Part shown: positions 33,229 through 43,174 of the stretch, piece by piece
How positions within the stretch are numbered: the first letter of the stretch is position 1
Layout: every line of letters begins with the position of its first letter
Source: Candidatus Hydrogenedentota bacterium
GTDB taxonomy: Bacteria > Hydrogenedentota > Hydrogenedentia > Hydrogenedentales > CAITNO01
Length of the DNA stretch: 45,980 nt
Reading direction: 5' to 3'
NCBI GenBank assembly: GCA_012730105.1
Contig: JAAYBJ010000067.1
Span: forward strand, 1-45,980
The notes under the pieces: model-generated
What the model was told of the DNA's origin: nothing
Databases searched by the model: none
What the model saw: only the letters and a program-made list of their open reading frames with translations
Program-made: the position numbers and the translations under genes

Positions 33229-33626
33229 TGCTATTCTCCGTTTAAATAATACACTCAACAATCATGGGGAAAACGGAAAACGTGCGATGGCACACACTAC
33301 GGCTGGGGGGAAAAAGAACAGCCACCCCGGAACAGGCGGCTGGAAGGAAGCGAATTACGCTAATTTCAGCGAACCGACCGGGGGCGCGACATCGCACGAT
33401 GCACGACAATGACCATGAACTGCGCCTCCATTTTCTGTTGGATTATTCAAGAAACACTTTAATTTGCTGAATGTTTCCATACTATACACCATCCCATGAT
33501 TTTTTTCAAATTCGGTCCACTTTTCATTGGATAGGTGAAGGCTATTATTTATTCTTGCGCGGCGTTGCGTTATGATGTCAACAGCAGCTAGTCCGGCGTG
33601 TCATAGGAGTAAATGGAGGATCCTAT
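33229..33626. other. Gene-free stretch before the sigma-factor gene
   Basis: About 400 bp between divergent genes. I see no gene, no strong promoter match and no repeat beyond short runs such as GCGACATCGCACGATGCAC at 33386-33404. Confidence 0.35.
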
Positions 33627-36600
33627 ATGCTTACGATGCTTTTCGCGCGTTCGGATGCACATCTTGTTCGTCGGGTTCTGGGCGGCCACCAGAACGAGTT
33701 CGAAATGCTGGTGCGACGGTACCTGCCGGCGGTACTGGCCACAACGAAGAGTATTCTGCGCAACCCAACGGATGCGGAAGACGTGGCCCAGGAATCTTTC
33801 ATCGCCGCCTACCAGAAACTCGATTCGCTGAAAGCGCCCGAAAAATTTCCGGGGTGGCTGTTGACCATTGCGCGACACAACGCGCTTAATTGGCAGCGGA
33901 AAAATAAGCACGAAGTTCCTTTAAGCGATACGGCCCTGGAGTCGATTCCGGCGGTCCATCCCGAACCGGCCCGTCGCGAGATGCATGAAATGCTTCATCA
34001 CACTTTGCAGGAAGTGGATCAGGAGATACGTGAATTACTGTTGCTCCATTATTACGCTGGCTATTCGCTGCGCGAAATCAGCGGGATGTACGCGATTTCA
34101 CGGGTGGCAGCCGCGAAACGTCTTCAACGCGCCCGTGAAGCGCTCGGTGCGAAATTGGTGAAACAAATCCCGGAAATGGCCGGTTCCGCCGATATACGGA
34201 AAAAATCAAAGAAGATCGCTGCCGCCGCTTTTGCGGCGGGGGTGGTCTGGAAAGTCAAACCGGCGCACGGAATGATAATGGGATTCCTCCTTGGCGCGGG
34301 GAAACTGGCCGGCGCGGGGGGCGTTGTACTGACCATGGCCGCGACCGCGTTTTTCACGGCCCCCACCCTTTTCGATTGGAGTCCAAGTTTTCCAGAGAAT
34401 AACAAAACCACAGATGAAGCGCAACAAGATTCGACCGCTGCGGATGTGCCCCCGGCTACTGATGTCCAGGGACAGGAGGAATCTGTAGACCAGCATCCAG
34501 AAACCCTGTATTCTTTATCGAATGTGCTGGTCACCCCCCTGGATCAAGCGGTTGGCGGAGCGCAGGTAAAAGCGGAACGGATCACCTGGAAAGCCACGGA
34601 ACTTCCGCCTGACCATACGGATATCTACACGGCGCAAAGCGATGCTAACGGCGCGTTTACCCTGGAAAACATGCCGCCGGGCGTATATTCAGTTACGGCG
34701 ACCACGCGCGTCTTTGGCGGCGCCCATGACTTTCAAATTCAGGAAAACGGTGATGTCCGCGGACCGCGTAACGTCAAGATGTATCCCATGATTCGCTCTT
34801 ATGGACTGCTGGTGGATTCTTCCGGCGAAGCGGTACCCGGCGCCGTCATCTATCCGGTCAGCCACGAGCTGTTTTCCGGCGAGGAATTTGACCATGTGAC
34901 CGTTTGCGGCGTGCGGGCGCGAAGCGATTCGAAAGGGCGCTTCATGTTCGCCGGGATCATCCCCGGCGCCTGGAAACTGTATATTGTCGCGCCTAGACAC
35001 CAGCCTTTTTATACCGATTATGTGCCGTGTTACGGGCTGCGCTCCACCGTGGTTATCGAAACACCGGGCGTTTTACGCGGGTACACCGTGGATACGGAGG
35101 GGAATCCCATCGCAGGAATAAGCGGGATGGTTTACACCGGGATGCAGGCGAGGAGTTATGGGGACGAGGGGTCGAACTACCGTGTGAGCAATTCCTTCAC
35201 GTCGGACGCCGCAGGCGCCTTCGAGATAGCATCTTTGCCCCCGGACGAGTACTTCTTTAAGTTAAAAGACTCCGCGCTGATCCTCGCCTCACCCAACCAG
35301 AAGGCGGAGATACGGCCCGGCAAATCATCGGATATAGAACTACAACTTACAAGGGGGGGATCTGTTTCCGGACGTGTGCTGAATGCCACTACCGGGGAAG
35401 GCATCGCGGAAATAGAACTGCACCTATATTCGAACAACGCACATCCGCCCATGAGCAAGGAAGCCGTTACAAACGCTTCGGGGAACTACCTCTTCATGGG
35501 ATTGCCCGGGGGTTCCTACCAACTCAACCTCTTGTCCAACGACCAGTTTCCCATGGCCTATCGCGATACCGTAAACATAACCGTAAAACAAGGGGAAACC
35601 GTTACGGACCAGGACATCTCGCTCGTTCCTCCCATGCTGGTCAAAGGCGTGGTAGTCGATACGGAGGACCATCCTGTAGCTCGGGCGAAAGTAGATGGCT
35701 TAAACGAGCACGGAACAACGGCTTCGTGGGCAACCATGATCACCAAAGAGGATGGCTCGTTTACGCTCGCATTCCCGGAAGGCGGCGAAATTTCTCTTCT
35801 GGCGAAAAATGATTCCTCCAGAAGCGAAACGGTTACTGTAACACTCAGCGCCGAAACGCCGGAAGTGGAAACGGTATTAATCCTTTCCGTCGCCGCCAGC
35901 GCAGGCATCGAAGGTATTGTGCGCGATATAAACGGCAAACCTGTCTACAATGCCGACGTTGGGGCTTATCCAATTCATAGAGACGGCCGCCTGACTCCTT
36001 CTGATTCCAATTACGGGCACACGAGCCCAAAAGGCACATTTAGTATTACAGGCCTGTTGCCGGGCAAATACACCGTAACCGCAACGCTACAAACCGGAAG
36101 GCACCTGGGCACTATCGATGTGGATGTGGCGAACAATCAAATAACACGCGATGTGCTTATCCAGGAAATGCCCGAAGGCAACCTTACCATTGAGGGCACG
36201 CTCTACTATCCAAACGGCCTGCCCTGTCCCGTAGCCGCATTGGGATTGGACAACAGCCAACTGGTCCCGTGCGGGGCCCTTGGACGATTCGCATTCACCC
36301 GGTTGGGACCGGGAACGCACACTATATACGCCTTGTCTCCGGGGTATTCGCCACTGGCCGTATCGGGTATCGCCGCAGGCACGCAAAACCTCAAACTGGT
36401 CCTGCAGAAATTCGCCGTCCTGACCGGCATCGTAACCAATGCACAGACCGGAAAGCCCGTAACTGATTTCTCGGTGCAATACGCTATGTTGGCTTCCCCG
36501 CCTTTTGATACGGGTGGTATTGAAAGCGGTCAAGCCGGGTTCGCCGATCCCAACGGCCAATTCCGCATGGAAAGAATTCCTGTAACCGGCATTCAGGTTA

Positions 36601-37253
36601 TAATTCAGGCGACCGGTTTCGCACCCTGGCAGACAACATTAAAAGAACTCATAAGTGGTGAGGGCAACCATGTGGACGCGGCACTCAGTCCGGCCGCAGG
36701 CATAACGGGGGTTGTTTTCGACGCCTCGGGCAAAGCACTTCCAAAAGTCAGGGTAAATGCGCCTTCCTCAAACACCGTCACAGACGCAAATGGTGCGTTT
36801 TCATTGGATAACCTCCCTGCGGGAGAGGAAATCAAGATGGCCTTTTCCTGTCCGGGCTATGCCTCTACTTCCGTGTATGCCGTAGCCGGATCGGGAGCAA
36901 CCATAACCGTGACGCTGGTTGTGGGCGGAACGTTGCGGATTCACGCCGTTAAGGACGGCCAGCCCCTCAACTCCTTCAGTGCGCTTGTAAAGCACGTGGA
37001 ACCTGAGATAGCGCAGGTTGCCGGGGAACACTATTTTGCCACCCGTGGCGGCGAAATCGTCGCACAAAACGTCTATCCCGGAGAAGTTGAAATTACAACC
37101 AGCATCATAGACGAGAACACTCCCAGGCCGGCATTGCCCGTTGGCAAGGCGCTCGCAATTGTTGAAGAAGGCCAGGAAACCGTTGTTGTCGTCGAAGAGT
37201 TGCCCATAGAGCAGCAAGAGGCGCACTTTCCGGAAAATACGATGGAACAGTAA
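33627..37253 (+). CDS. ECF sigma factor fused through a membrane segment to carboxypeptidase-regulatory-like repeats
   Basis: A 1208-residue protein. Residues 22-92 are the ECF sigma-2 domain (FEMLVRRYLPAVLATT, NPTDAEDVAQESFIAAYQKL); residues 125-178 are sigma-4 (EIRELLLLHYYAGYSLREI, then the HTH with VAAAKRLQRAREAL). After a lysine-rich stretch comes one hydrophobic segment (about 215-245, GMIMGFLLGAGKLAG onward), then an acidic linker and around ten tandem carboxypeptidase-regulatory/Cna-B-like beta domains, each with a GxFxLxxLPxGxYxL-type core. So the sigma part faces the cytoplasm and the repeats the outside or periplasm. Some planctomycete-type ECF groups carry such extensions, and a signal sensed outside may free or gate the sigma domain. 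No anti-sigma gene is adjacent. GGAGG precedes the ATG. Confidence 0.87.
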   Translation: MLTMLFARSDAHLVRRVLGGHQNEFEMLVRRYLPAVLATTKSILRNPTDAEDVAQESFIAAYQKLDSLKAPEKFPGWLLTIARHNALNWQRKNKHEVPLSDTALESIPAVHPEPARREMHEMLHHTLQEVDQEIRELLLLHYYAGYSLREISGMYAISRVAAAKRLQRAREALGAKLVKQIPEMAGSADIRKKSKKIAAAAFAAGVVWKVKPAHGMIMGFLLGAGKLAGAGGVVLTMAATAFFTAPTLFDWSPSFPENNKTTDEAQQDSTAADVPPATDVQGQEESVDQHPETLYSLSNVLVTPLDQAVGGAQVKAERITWKATELPPDHTDIYTAQSDANGAFTLENMPPGVYSVTATTRVFGGAHDFQIQENGDVRGPRNVKMYPMIRSYGLLVDSSGEAVPGAVIYPVSHELFSGEEFDHVTVCGVRARSDSKGRFMFAGIIPGAWKLYIVAPRHQPFYTDYVPCYGLRSTVVIETPGVLRGYTVDTEGNPIAGISGMVYTGMQARSYGDEGSNYRVSNSFTSDAAGAFEIASLPPDEYFFKLKDSALILASPNQKAEIRPGKSSDIELQLTRGGSVSGRVLNATTGEGIAEIELHLYSNNAHPPMSKEAVTNASGNYLFMGLPGGSYQLNLLSNDQFPMAYRDTVNITVKQGETVTDQDISLVPPMLVKGVVVDTEDHPVARAKVDGLNEHGTTASWATMITKEDGSFTLAFPEGGEISLLAKNDSSRSETVTVTLSAETPEVETVLILSVAASAGIEGIVRDINGKPVYNADVGAYPIHRDGRLTPSDSNYGHTSPKGTFSITGLLPGKYTVTATLQTGRHLGTIDVDVANNQITRDVLIQEMPEGNLTIEGTLYYPNGLPCPVAALGLDNSQLVPCGALGRFAFTRLGPGTHTIYALSPGYSPLAVSGIAAGTQNLKLVLQKFAVLTGIVTNAQTGKPVTDFSVQYAMLASPPFDTGGIESGQAGFADPNGQFRMERIPVTGIQVIIQATGFAPWQTTLKELISGEGNHVDAALSPAAGITGVVFDASGKALPKVRVNAPSSNTVTDANGAFSLDNLPAGEEIKMAFSCPGYASTSVYAVAGSGATITVTLVVGGTLRIHAVKDGQPLNSFSALVKHVEPEIAQVAGEHYFATRGGEIVAQNVYPGEVEITTSIIDENTPRPALPVGKALAIVEEGQETVVVVEELPIEQQEAHFPENTMEQ

Positions 37254-37363
37254 CTCCTGGGATGAAAACACCTGTCTTCTCGCCAATAGTAATAGACATT
37301 TCGTCATGAATTGCTTTGTTGTTGGTTTTGCTGCATACACTTCTGACTATGCGAATGACGCCA

Positions 37364-37485
37364 GCGTGTGGCAGACATTCCTGTTTGTCTAAAAAACGGG
37401 CGGACACCGTTACCGATTTTCCAAACAATAACTATTTCTATGGGCTATCCTGAAAACTGGGCAGACAGGAATGTCTGCCCCACGC
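37364..37485. repeat. REP-like inverted repeat pair (ggcagacaTTCCtgt type)
   Basis: Arms at 37364-37384 and 37465-37485 are inverted copies, 20 of 21 matching. The right copy is itself a perfect hairpin: GGGCAGACA (37459-37467), loop GGAA, TGTCTGCCC (37472-37480). The core resembles dispersed palindromes mobilised by REP-associated transposases; no such transposase is in this window. The rest of 37254-37613 shows no gene. Confidence 0.6.
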
Positions 37486-37613
37486 TTGGAAACCGGCCTT
37501 GGTTTCTTGATGATCGCCATTCAACAGATACAGCCTATTTTATCCATCGATCCGAATAGAACACGCCTATTTGCTTCTCTTTTCACAGGCATGCTATTTT
37601 GAGTCGAGGCTTT

Positions 37614-39758
37614 ATGACTGTCAAACGAATCACGCTTATAACCTTAATCGCCCTAAGCATCCTCGCTCTCGCCCTGGCGCTTCCCTATTGTGCTTCCGGG
37701 ACGCCGGACCCGACGCTAGCGCCCGGGGTGGCCATAGGGCATCAGCCCGCCCCATCCCTGCTGGAGCTTGCCACTGGACAGGACCAATATGTCGGTTCCC
37801 CTTCCATTACAATACTTGCCGACGGGACCTACATCGCCTCCCATGATGTGTTCGGCCGGGGTTCCTCGCAGGATACGTCCGGAATCACCAAGATATACCG
37901 CTCGACGGATCGGGGCAACCACTGGACGCAAACGGCGGTGCTTGAAGGGCAATTCTGGTCCACTGTATTCGCGCACAACGACGCGCTTTATGTGTTCGGC
38001 TATGCCCATAGAAGCGGCAATATCGTTATCCGGAAATCCCTTGACAGCGGATTTACCTGGACCACGCCCTCAAATGAAAATAACGGCCTGCTCCGGACGG
38101 GCAAGTTCGGCGGCACGTCCAATTGCCCGGTGATCCATGACGGTCGCTTATGGATCAGCCAGAGTACGCGTCTCATGTCCGCGCCTGTGAATGCCGATTT
38201 ACTTCGGGCCGATTCCTGGACATTGTCCAAGGGCGTATCCCAGGACAAGCAATGGCTGGGCGGGAACTTCACGTTCTGGTCCGAGGGCCAGGTGGTCGCA
38301 TCGCCAAAGGAAGGGGTGGTCGTGTTGCCCAAAGTCAACCAGATACCCTGTACGGCGATTCTTCGCGCGGAAAGTCCGGCAAGACTTTCTTTCAACCCCG
38401 AGACGGATTTCGCGGCCGTTCCAGGGGTGGAAAAAAAATTCGGCGCGGTGTACGACCCGGTCTCCGAACACTTTTATATTTGCTCAAATCCCGTCCTGCC
38501 CGCGCACAAGGATGACTGGCGTTATGGCACCCGGCCTGCCATGATCCGAAACGCCGCGGCATTGCTCTCCTCTGCGGACCTGCATCATTGGCGTGTTGAA
38601 AAATTCTTTCTCTATTCGCCCGATATGCACCATGAAGCCTTCCAGTATTTCAATTTCGTGGTTGACGGCAATGACCTTGCCGCGGTTTCACGCACCTCCT
38701 TCAAAATCGGGGGGTATAAACCGCCCCGAGGCCATGATTCAAACCTGATGACCTTTCACCGCATCCCGAATTTTCGCGAGGCGGCTCCCGTACATGACCT
38801 GGAGATTGACGGCGACCACATAGTGCGTTATGAACAGACGCAGTATGAACGGATGCCGCTGGGGGTATTTGCGCCGAAGTTGCCCTATGCGGGGAAGAGA
38901 CTGCACAAACCGGTCGGGCTCGCCCAGGATGAAGCAGGCGATGTTTATATCCAAGAAGAGGGCGGCCGCGTGCTCAAGTTCGATGCAGTGGGCAATTTCC
39001 TGGAAAACGCAGCCCATCCTCCCCCGCTCCTCTTTGAGAAATCACTTTTCAACGTGCGCCGACCGGCGCCGGGGCTGTGCTCCTGGACCGGCACGGTATC
39101 CCGGGCTTGGGACGAACCGGCCAACTGGTTTTACTGGGGACGTCCCGATACACCGGCGGAAACGGCGCTTTTCGGAACCGCCGGCGATGTCCGCGAACCG
39201 GTCCTCCTCGATCACTTTTTTCGGGTAAAAGGCCTTCGGTTTCAAACCCTGTCCGATGTTACAGTTGCGGGTTGCGGCTCCCTCATTATCGATGCCGGTG
39301 ACGGCGAGGGAACCCTGGAAGTTGTCTGCGGCGGGCACGCGCTCCAACTTCCGATACTGCTCTTCAGCCCAGCGCGCCTGCGGATAGCCTCCGGCGCGGA
39401 ACTTGTTTTTGAGGGTTCCCTGGACCTTGGCGGGCAGACTCTTACCCTTGACGGTCCGGAATCCCCCATGATAAACGGTCCCTTTAAAATGAACGGCGGG
39501 AAACTGGTAACAATACCAGGGCATCCGATCCGTCTGGGCAATCCGTCCCAGGCAACGTTTGATGGAACTCTCGAAGTGATTCTTCTCGAAGGAAAAGTAT
39601 TCAAAGCGGGTGACAGTTATCAAGTACTGGACTTCACCCGGCCACCCTCGGCTCGTTTCAGGGCCATAGACCTGCCCGTGCTTCCTGCCGGCCTTGCATG
39701 GGATACGACAGCGCTTTACACGAATGGCAGCATCACGGTGCGCCAGGTCGGCAGTTGA
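37614..39758 (+). CDS. Secreted sialidase-like protein with autotransporter-type beta-strand C-terminus
   Basis: A 714-residue exported protein. Signal peptide about 1-28 (ITLITLIALSILALALALP). Residues 45-450 resemble a six-bladed sialidase/BNR propeller: SPSITILADGTYIASHDVF, IYRSTDRGNHWTQ and IRKSLDSGFTWTTP (Asp-box repeats), and YDPVSEHFYICSNP. The C-terminal part (from about 490: CSWTGTVSRAWDEPANWF, then repeating beta-strand units) looks like the passenger-associated beta-helix strands of PEP-CTERM or autotransporter proteins. It should act on a glycan outside the cytoplasm, though the Arg triad of sialidases was not identified. ATG 37614 is preferred; TTG 37599 is an alternative. Confidence 0.8.
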   Translation: MTVKRITLITLIALSILALALALPYCASGTPDPTLAPGVAIGHQPAPSLLELATGQDQYVGSPSITILADGTYIASHDVFGRGSSQDTSGITKIYRSTDRGNHWTQTAVLEGQFWSTVFAHNDALYVFGYAHRSGNIVIRKSLDSGFTWTTPSNENNGLLRTGKFGGTSNCPVIHDGRLWISQSTRLMSAPVNADLLRADSWTLSKGVSQDKQWLGGNFTFWSEGQVVASPKEGVVVLPKVNQIPCTAILRAESPARLSFNPETDFAAVPGVEKKFGAVYDPVSEHFYICSNPVLPAHKDDWRYGTRPAMIRNAAALLSSADLHHWRVEKFFLYSPDMHHEAFQYFNFVVDGNDLAAVSRTSFKIGGYKPPRGHDSNLMTFHRIPNFREAAPVHDLEIDGDHIVRYEQTQYERMPLGVFAPKLPYAGKRLHKPVGLAQDEAGDVYIQEEGGRVLKFDAVGNFLENAAHPPPLLFEKSLFNVRRPAPGLCSWTGTVSRAWDEPANWFYWGRPDTPAETALFGTAGDVREPVLLDHFFRVKGLRFQTLSDVTVAGCGSLIIDAGDGEGTLEVVCGGHALQLPILLFSPARLRIASGAELVFEGSLDLGGQTLTLDGPESPMINGPFKMNGGKLVTIPGHPIRLGNPSQATFDGTLEVILLEGKVFKAGDSYQVLDFTRPPSARFRAIDLPVLPAGLAWDTTALYTNGSITVRQVGS

Positions 39759-39787
39759 GGCAAAGCCTCCGTACGCGTTCTTTTTCT

Positions 39788-41173
39788 TTATTTCGGCAGT
39801 TCCGTGCGCAGATGCATGCTCTTCAGGCGCGTCAGATGATGCAGCCCGTAATGGGACAAGGTTGCACCGCACCCGGTGTCCTTCACCCCGCACCAGGGCA
39901 GGGCCGGGTCCAGAAAATCGCAGCGGTTCATGTAAAACGTGCCGGTCTCAATACGCTCGCCGACCCGGACGGCGCGGTCAAGGTCCGTGGTCCAGATGGA
40001 CGCCGTCAACCCGTAGGGACTGTCGTTCATCAGCCGCACCGCTTCCTCGTCATTGGAGACGGGAAGGATCCCCACCACAGGACCGAAACTTTCTTCCTGC
40101 ATGAGCGAGGAGTCCTGGGGCGCGTCCGCCACCACCGCCGGGGCTGAGAACCACCCCGAAGCGGGCCGCTTGAAGGAAGCGGGGTCAACCACCAACCGGC
40201 CGCCCCGGCACAGCGCGTCTTCAACCTGTCCCGCAAGAAAGGTCGGCGCCCTCTTCGACGCCATCGGGCCGAGGGTGGTGCCGTCGGCCGTCGGGTCTCC
40301 TAGCACATACGCGCGCGCAAGATCCGCGAAGGCGTCCACAAAAGCGCTGTAAATGCTCCGTTCCACATAAATGCGCTCCACGCCGCAGCAAGACTGTCCT
40401 GCATTGTAAAACACGCCATCAACGCAATTATCCACCGCATACTCGAAATCCGCGTCAGCGCACACATAGGCGGGATCCTTGCCGCCCAGTTCCAGGCCGA
40501 CATCGATAAAGCGGCCCGCCGCCGAACGCGCCACCTCATGACCACCGGCCACGGAACCCGTGAAGGAGACGTGTGCAATGTCCGGATGCTGAATAATCGC
40601 TTCCGTCACGGCATGGCCCGCCACGACGTGCTGGACCAGCCCCTCGGGAGCGCCGGCGGCGCTAAAAGCGTCCACAAAGGCCTGACCGCAGAGGGGCGTC
40701 TTGCTGGAATGTTTAATAATCAACGCATTCCCCGCCAGCACGGCCGGCACCACCACATTCACGGCAATGAGGAGCGGATAATTCCACGCTGCAACGTCGA
40801 GAATGACACCGAGGGGTTCATGGCGAATATACCGCGTAAACCCCGGCTTCTCCGGCAGATATTCATCCGCCAGGGCCTGTTCAGCGATCGAAGCCATATA
40901 GCGCGCGCGGTCAAGCGTGCCGGCGACTTCATTGCGCGACTGTCCCAGCGGCTTGCCCATCTGACGGGTAATGTCACGGGAGATCTGCTCCCCCGACTTT
41001 TCAAACGCGGCCATGAACTTGTGGCATAGGGCGACCCGCGCCGCGACCGGTTCACGTCGCCAGGCTTCGAAGGCATCGCGCCCCTTCCGGACCACCCCTT
41101 CGACTTCGCCGGCGGCCAGAAGCGGCAATTCCACTTCAACGGATTCCGTAAATGGATTTACAACTGTAAGCAT
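39788..41173 (-). CDS. Aldehyde dehydrogenase (NAD-dependent, second of pair)
   Basis: A 461-residue ALDH. The catalytic cysteine lies in NAGQSCCGVERIYVE; the glutamate in GLELGGKDPAYV; cofactor-site motifs are VAAWNYPLLIAVN and SFTGSVAGGHEVA. Length and motifs fit class 1/2-type ALDHs that oxidise small aldehydes, close to succinate-semialdehyde-like members. The start at 41173 has AAGGAG 8 bp upstream; a longer frame to 41212 is rejected. It follows the other ALDH gene by 212 bp on the same strand. Confidence 0.9.
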   Translation of the reverse strand: MLTVVNPFTESVEVELPLLAAGEVEGVVRKGRDAFEAWRREPVAARVALCHKFMAAFEKSGEQISRDITRQMGKPLGQSRNEVAGTLDRARYMASIAEQALADEYLPEKPGFTRYIRHEPLGVILDVAAWNYPLLIAVNVVVPAVLAGNALIIKHSSKTPLCGQAFVDAFSAAGAPEGLVQHVVAGHAVTEAIIQHPDIAHVSFTGSVAGGHEVARSAAGRFIDVGLELGGKDPAYVCADADFEYAVDNCVDGVFYNAGQSCCGVERIYVERSIYSAFVDAFADLARAYVLGDPTADGTTLGPMASKRAPTFLAGQVEDALCRGGRLVVDPASFKRPASGWFSAPAVVADAPQDSSLMQEESFGPVVGILPVSNDEEAVRLMNDSPYGLTASIWTTDLDRAVRVGERIETGTFYMNRCDFLDPALPWCGVKDTGCGATLSHYGLHHLTRLKSMHLRTELPK

Positions 41174-41312
41174 TCTAGTTCTCCTTGGATATCTAATGGG
41201 GGCCTTGCCCACAAGCCAGCGTTAACCAAATTAACGTAGCAAACTTTTGAGACAGCCGTTGCTGAGGCTGTGCCTCTTCCATAAACGATGAAAACAGGGG
41301 CGGGTTTTCCGG

Positions 41313-41339
41313 TATATAGGGCCTATACGACCTATATGA
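41313..41339. repeat. Short 9-bp periodic repeat (CCTATACGA type)
   Basis: CCTATACGA and CCTATATGA (41322-41339) are adjacent 9-bp units; with the preceding TATAGG they form a TATAGGGCCTATA palindrome. Same class as the arrays at 31834-31920. Confidence 0.45.
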
Positions 41340-41385
41340 CCGATAAAAACAGGTAACGTTATTTTCTCCTGTTTAACCCCCTCCG

Positions 41386-42939
41386 CTACCCGCGTCCATT
41401 CAAGCGCATCAATTTGAAGACAAGCGGGAGGAATCGCAGCAAGGCCGGTTTCGCGTCCTTGTACAGGACCTCTAGCAGTTGCGAAAACAGGGCGTACTTT
41501 CTTCGAGAATAGGGGTACCAGTGGAAGTCTGAACGAAACCTGCCTTTGTCCAATAGCACGGATTTGACACTGCAAAACGAGTACAAACCAAACGCGCCCT
41601 TATAACGTCCAAAACCACTCTCTTTGACGCCGCCGAAGGGGAGGGCTGAATTCGCCTGCGTCGCCAGGGCGTTATTGATGGAGACATTTCCCGTTTCAAT
41701 GGCGCGCGCCACCCGCACAGCGCGCTCCCTGTCAGCGGTCCATACGCTGGCGCTCAGGCCATAGGGCGACGCGTTGGCCAGGGCGATGGCTTCTTCCTCG
41801 GTCCGGAATTTTGCCGCCGCCAGCACTGGGCCGAAAGATTCTTCCACGGCAATCCGCATGGACGGCGTTACATCAGCCACCAGGGTGGGGGCATAGTTGT
41901 GAGTTCCGGTTGCGCAGCGGCCACCCGTGATAAGGCGCGCCCCCTGCTGCACGGCTTCCTCCACCTGTTCCGTAACCGTCTGCACCTGAAATGCGGTTGT
42001 CATACAGCCCATTTCAAGTTCCGCTTCGTTTTCTTCGCCGGTGCGGCCTTCCAGGGTCCGGAGGCTTTCCAGCTTTTCTTTCATCAGCGCGAGGAACTTT
42101 TCATAAACGCTCTCCTGCACATAAACGCGCTCGACAGAGGTACAGGTTTGTCCACAGTTGACCATCCCGCCCCAGCGTGCGCCCGCGGCCGCCCGTTCCA
42201 AGTCCGCATCCTCGAACACCAGCATCGGGTCTTTTCCGCCCAGTTCCAGTTCCACCGGAATCAGGTGTTCCGCCGCTTGTGCCATAATTTTGCGGCCGGC
42301 ACCCACGCTTCCCGTAAAGAACACCTTCCTTGGTTTCAGGTCTATCAGCCTTTTTCCGGTGGCGCGCGTCCCGTAGATCACCTGTATGGCGTCTTTCACG
42401 AAACCCGACCCTTCCAGCATATCTTCGTACAGCCCCTTAATCGGCGTGTAGCTCGAGGATTTCAGTAGAACCGAATTGCCCGCCAGAAAGGCCGAAAGTA
42501 CCGGCTGAAAACTCAGCACGAAGGGATAGTTCCACGGGGCAATCACCAGCACGGGGCCAAGAGGTTCAAACCATATCCGCGATTGTTTCGGAAACAATAC
42601 CAGGGGCGTCGGCGCTTTCTGCTCCCTAAGGATACGCTCCGCATGCTTCTCGTAATACCGTATCATGTCCAACGAAGAGTACAACTCCGCCATAAGGGCA
42701 TCGGTGCGGCTTTTCCCCGTCTCCCGGCAGATTTGCTCCACCATATGGTCCTGGTGCTCCACCATGTACCGGCGCAGTTTGCCCGCCTCCTCCACACGCT
42801 CACGCACCGTCATACCGCGAACCACGGCATAGGCCTCCCAGGCCCGCTTGAATGACGCCTGCAGTTGTTCTTCCGGACACTCCGAAAGCGTGTAGAGCAG
42901 CTCTCCCGTGGCGGGATTCTTGACTTCAACGGTTTCCAT
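41386..42939 (-). CDS. Aldehyde dehydrogenase (first of pair)
   Basis: A 517-residue ALDH. Motifs are intact: APWNYPFVLSFQPVLSAFLAG at the cofactor site, FFTGSVGAGRKIMAQAA, VELELGGKDPMLVF with the catalytic Glu, and VNCGQTCTSVERVYVQ with the nucleophilic Cys. The tail after SGFGRYKGAFGLYSFC is about 50 residues longer than usual and ends in a hydrophobic helix (LLRFLPLVFKLMRLN), like fatty-aldehyde dehydrogenases that dock on membranes, so a long-chain or membrane-derived aldehyde is possible. A perfect palindrome at 42991-43024 lies 52 bp upstream of the start. Likely co-transcribed with the downstream ALDH. Confidence 0.9.
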   Translation of the reverse strand: METVEVKNPATGELLYTLSECPEEQLQASFKRAWEAYAVVRGMTVRERVEEAGKLRRYMVEHQDHMVEQICRETGKSRTDALMAELYSSLDMIRYYEKHAERILREQKAPTPLVLFPKQSRIWFEPLGPVLVIAPWNYPFVLSFQPVLSAFLAGNSVLLKSSSYTPIKGLYEDMLEGSGFVKDAIQVIYGTRATGKRLIDLKPRKVFFTGSVGAGRKIMAQAAEHLIPVELELGGKDPMLVFEDADLERAAAGARWGGMVNCGQTCTSVERVYVQESVYEKFLALMKEKLESLRTLEGRTGEENEAELEMGCMTTAFQVQTVTEQVEEAVQQGARLITGGRCATGTHNYAPTLVADVTPSMRIAVEESFGPVLAAAKFRTEEEAIALANASPYGLSASVWTADRERAVRVARAIETGNVSINNALATQANSALPFGGVKESGFGRYKGAFGLYSFCSVKSVLLDKGRFRSDFHWYPYSRRKYALFSQLLEVLYKDAKPALLRFLPLVFKLMRLNGRG

Positions 42940-42990
42940 GGCTTTTCTCCCGGAATTTCTCTGAGCGATTTATGGTGAAATGAAAGACAC

Positions 42991-43024
42991 CCTATCGATA
43001 TGCACGGCTGTGCATATCGATAGG
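42991..43024. promoter_or_regulatory. Perfect 15-bp-arm palindrome upstream of ALDH genes
   Basis: CCTATCGATATGCAC (42991-43005), GGCT, GTGCATATCGATAGG (43010-43024) is an exact inverted repeat 52 bp before the ALDH start. It may be an operator for a dimeric regulator or a 5' hairpin; the lack of a T-run argues against a terminator. Confidence 0.6.
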
Positions 43025-43174
43025 CATAAAAACGCTTTGTTGTATTCATTGTGGAACTTGAAGGCGCATGCAGGACGCACTAAACGCCGTATTGAGGAAA
43101 TATTAACATAGCAGTCTACACGTTTCAAGAAAGCCGACGGGACAATTCAGCAGACTGCCGACATTCCCATGGGA

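Noticed and set aside
39042-39893. 283-codon minus-strand frame opposite the sialidase-like C-terminus
   Set aside because: Low-complexity charged sequence opposite a gene with Asp-box repeats and a signal peptide.
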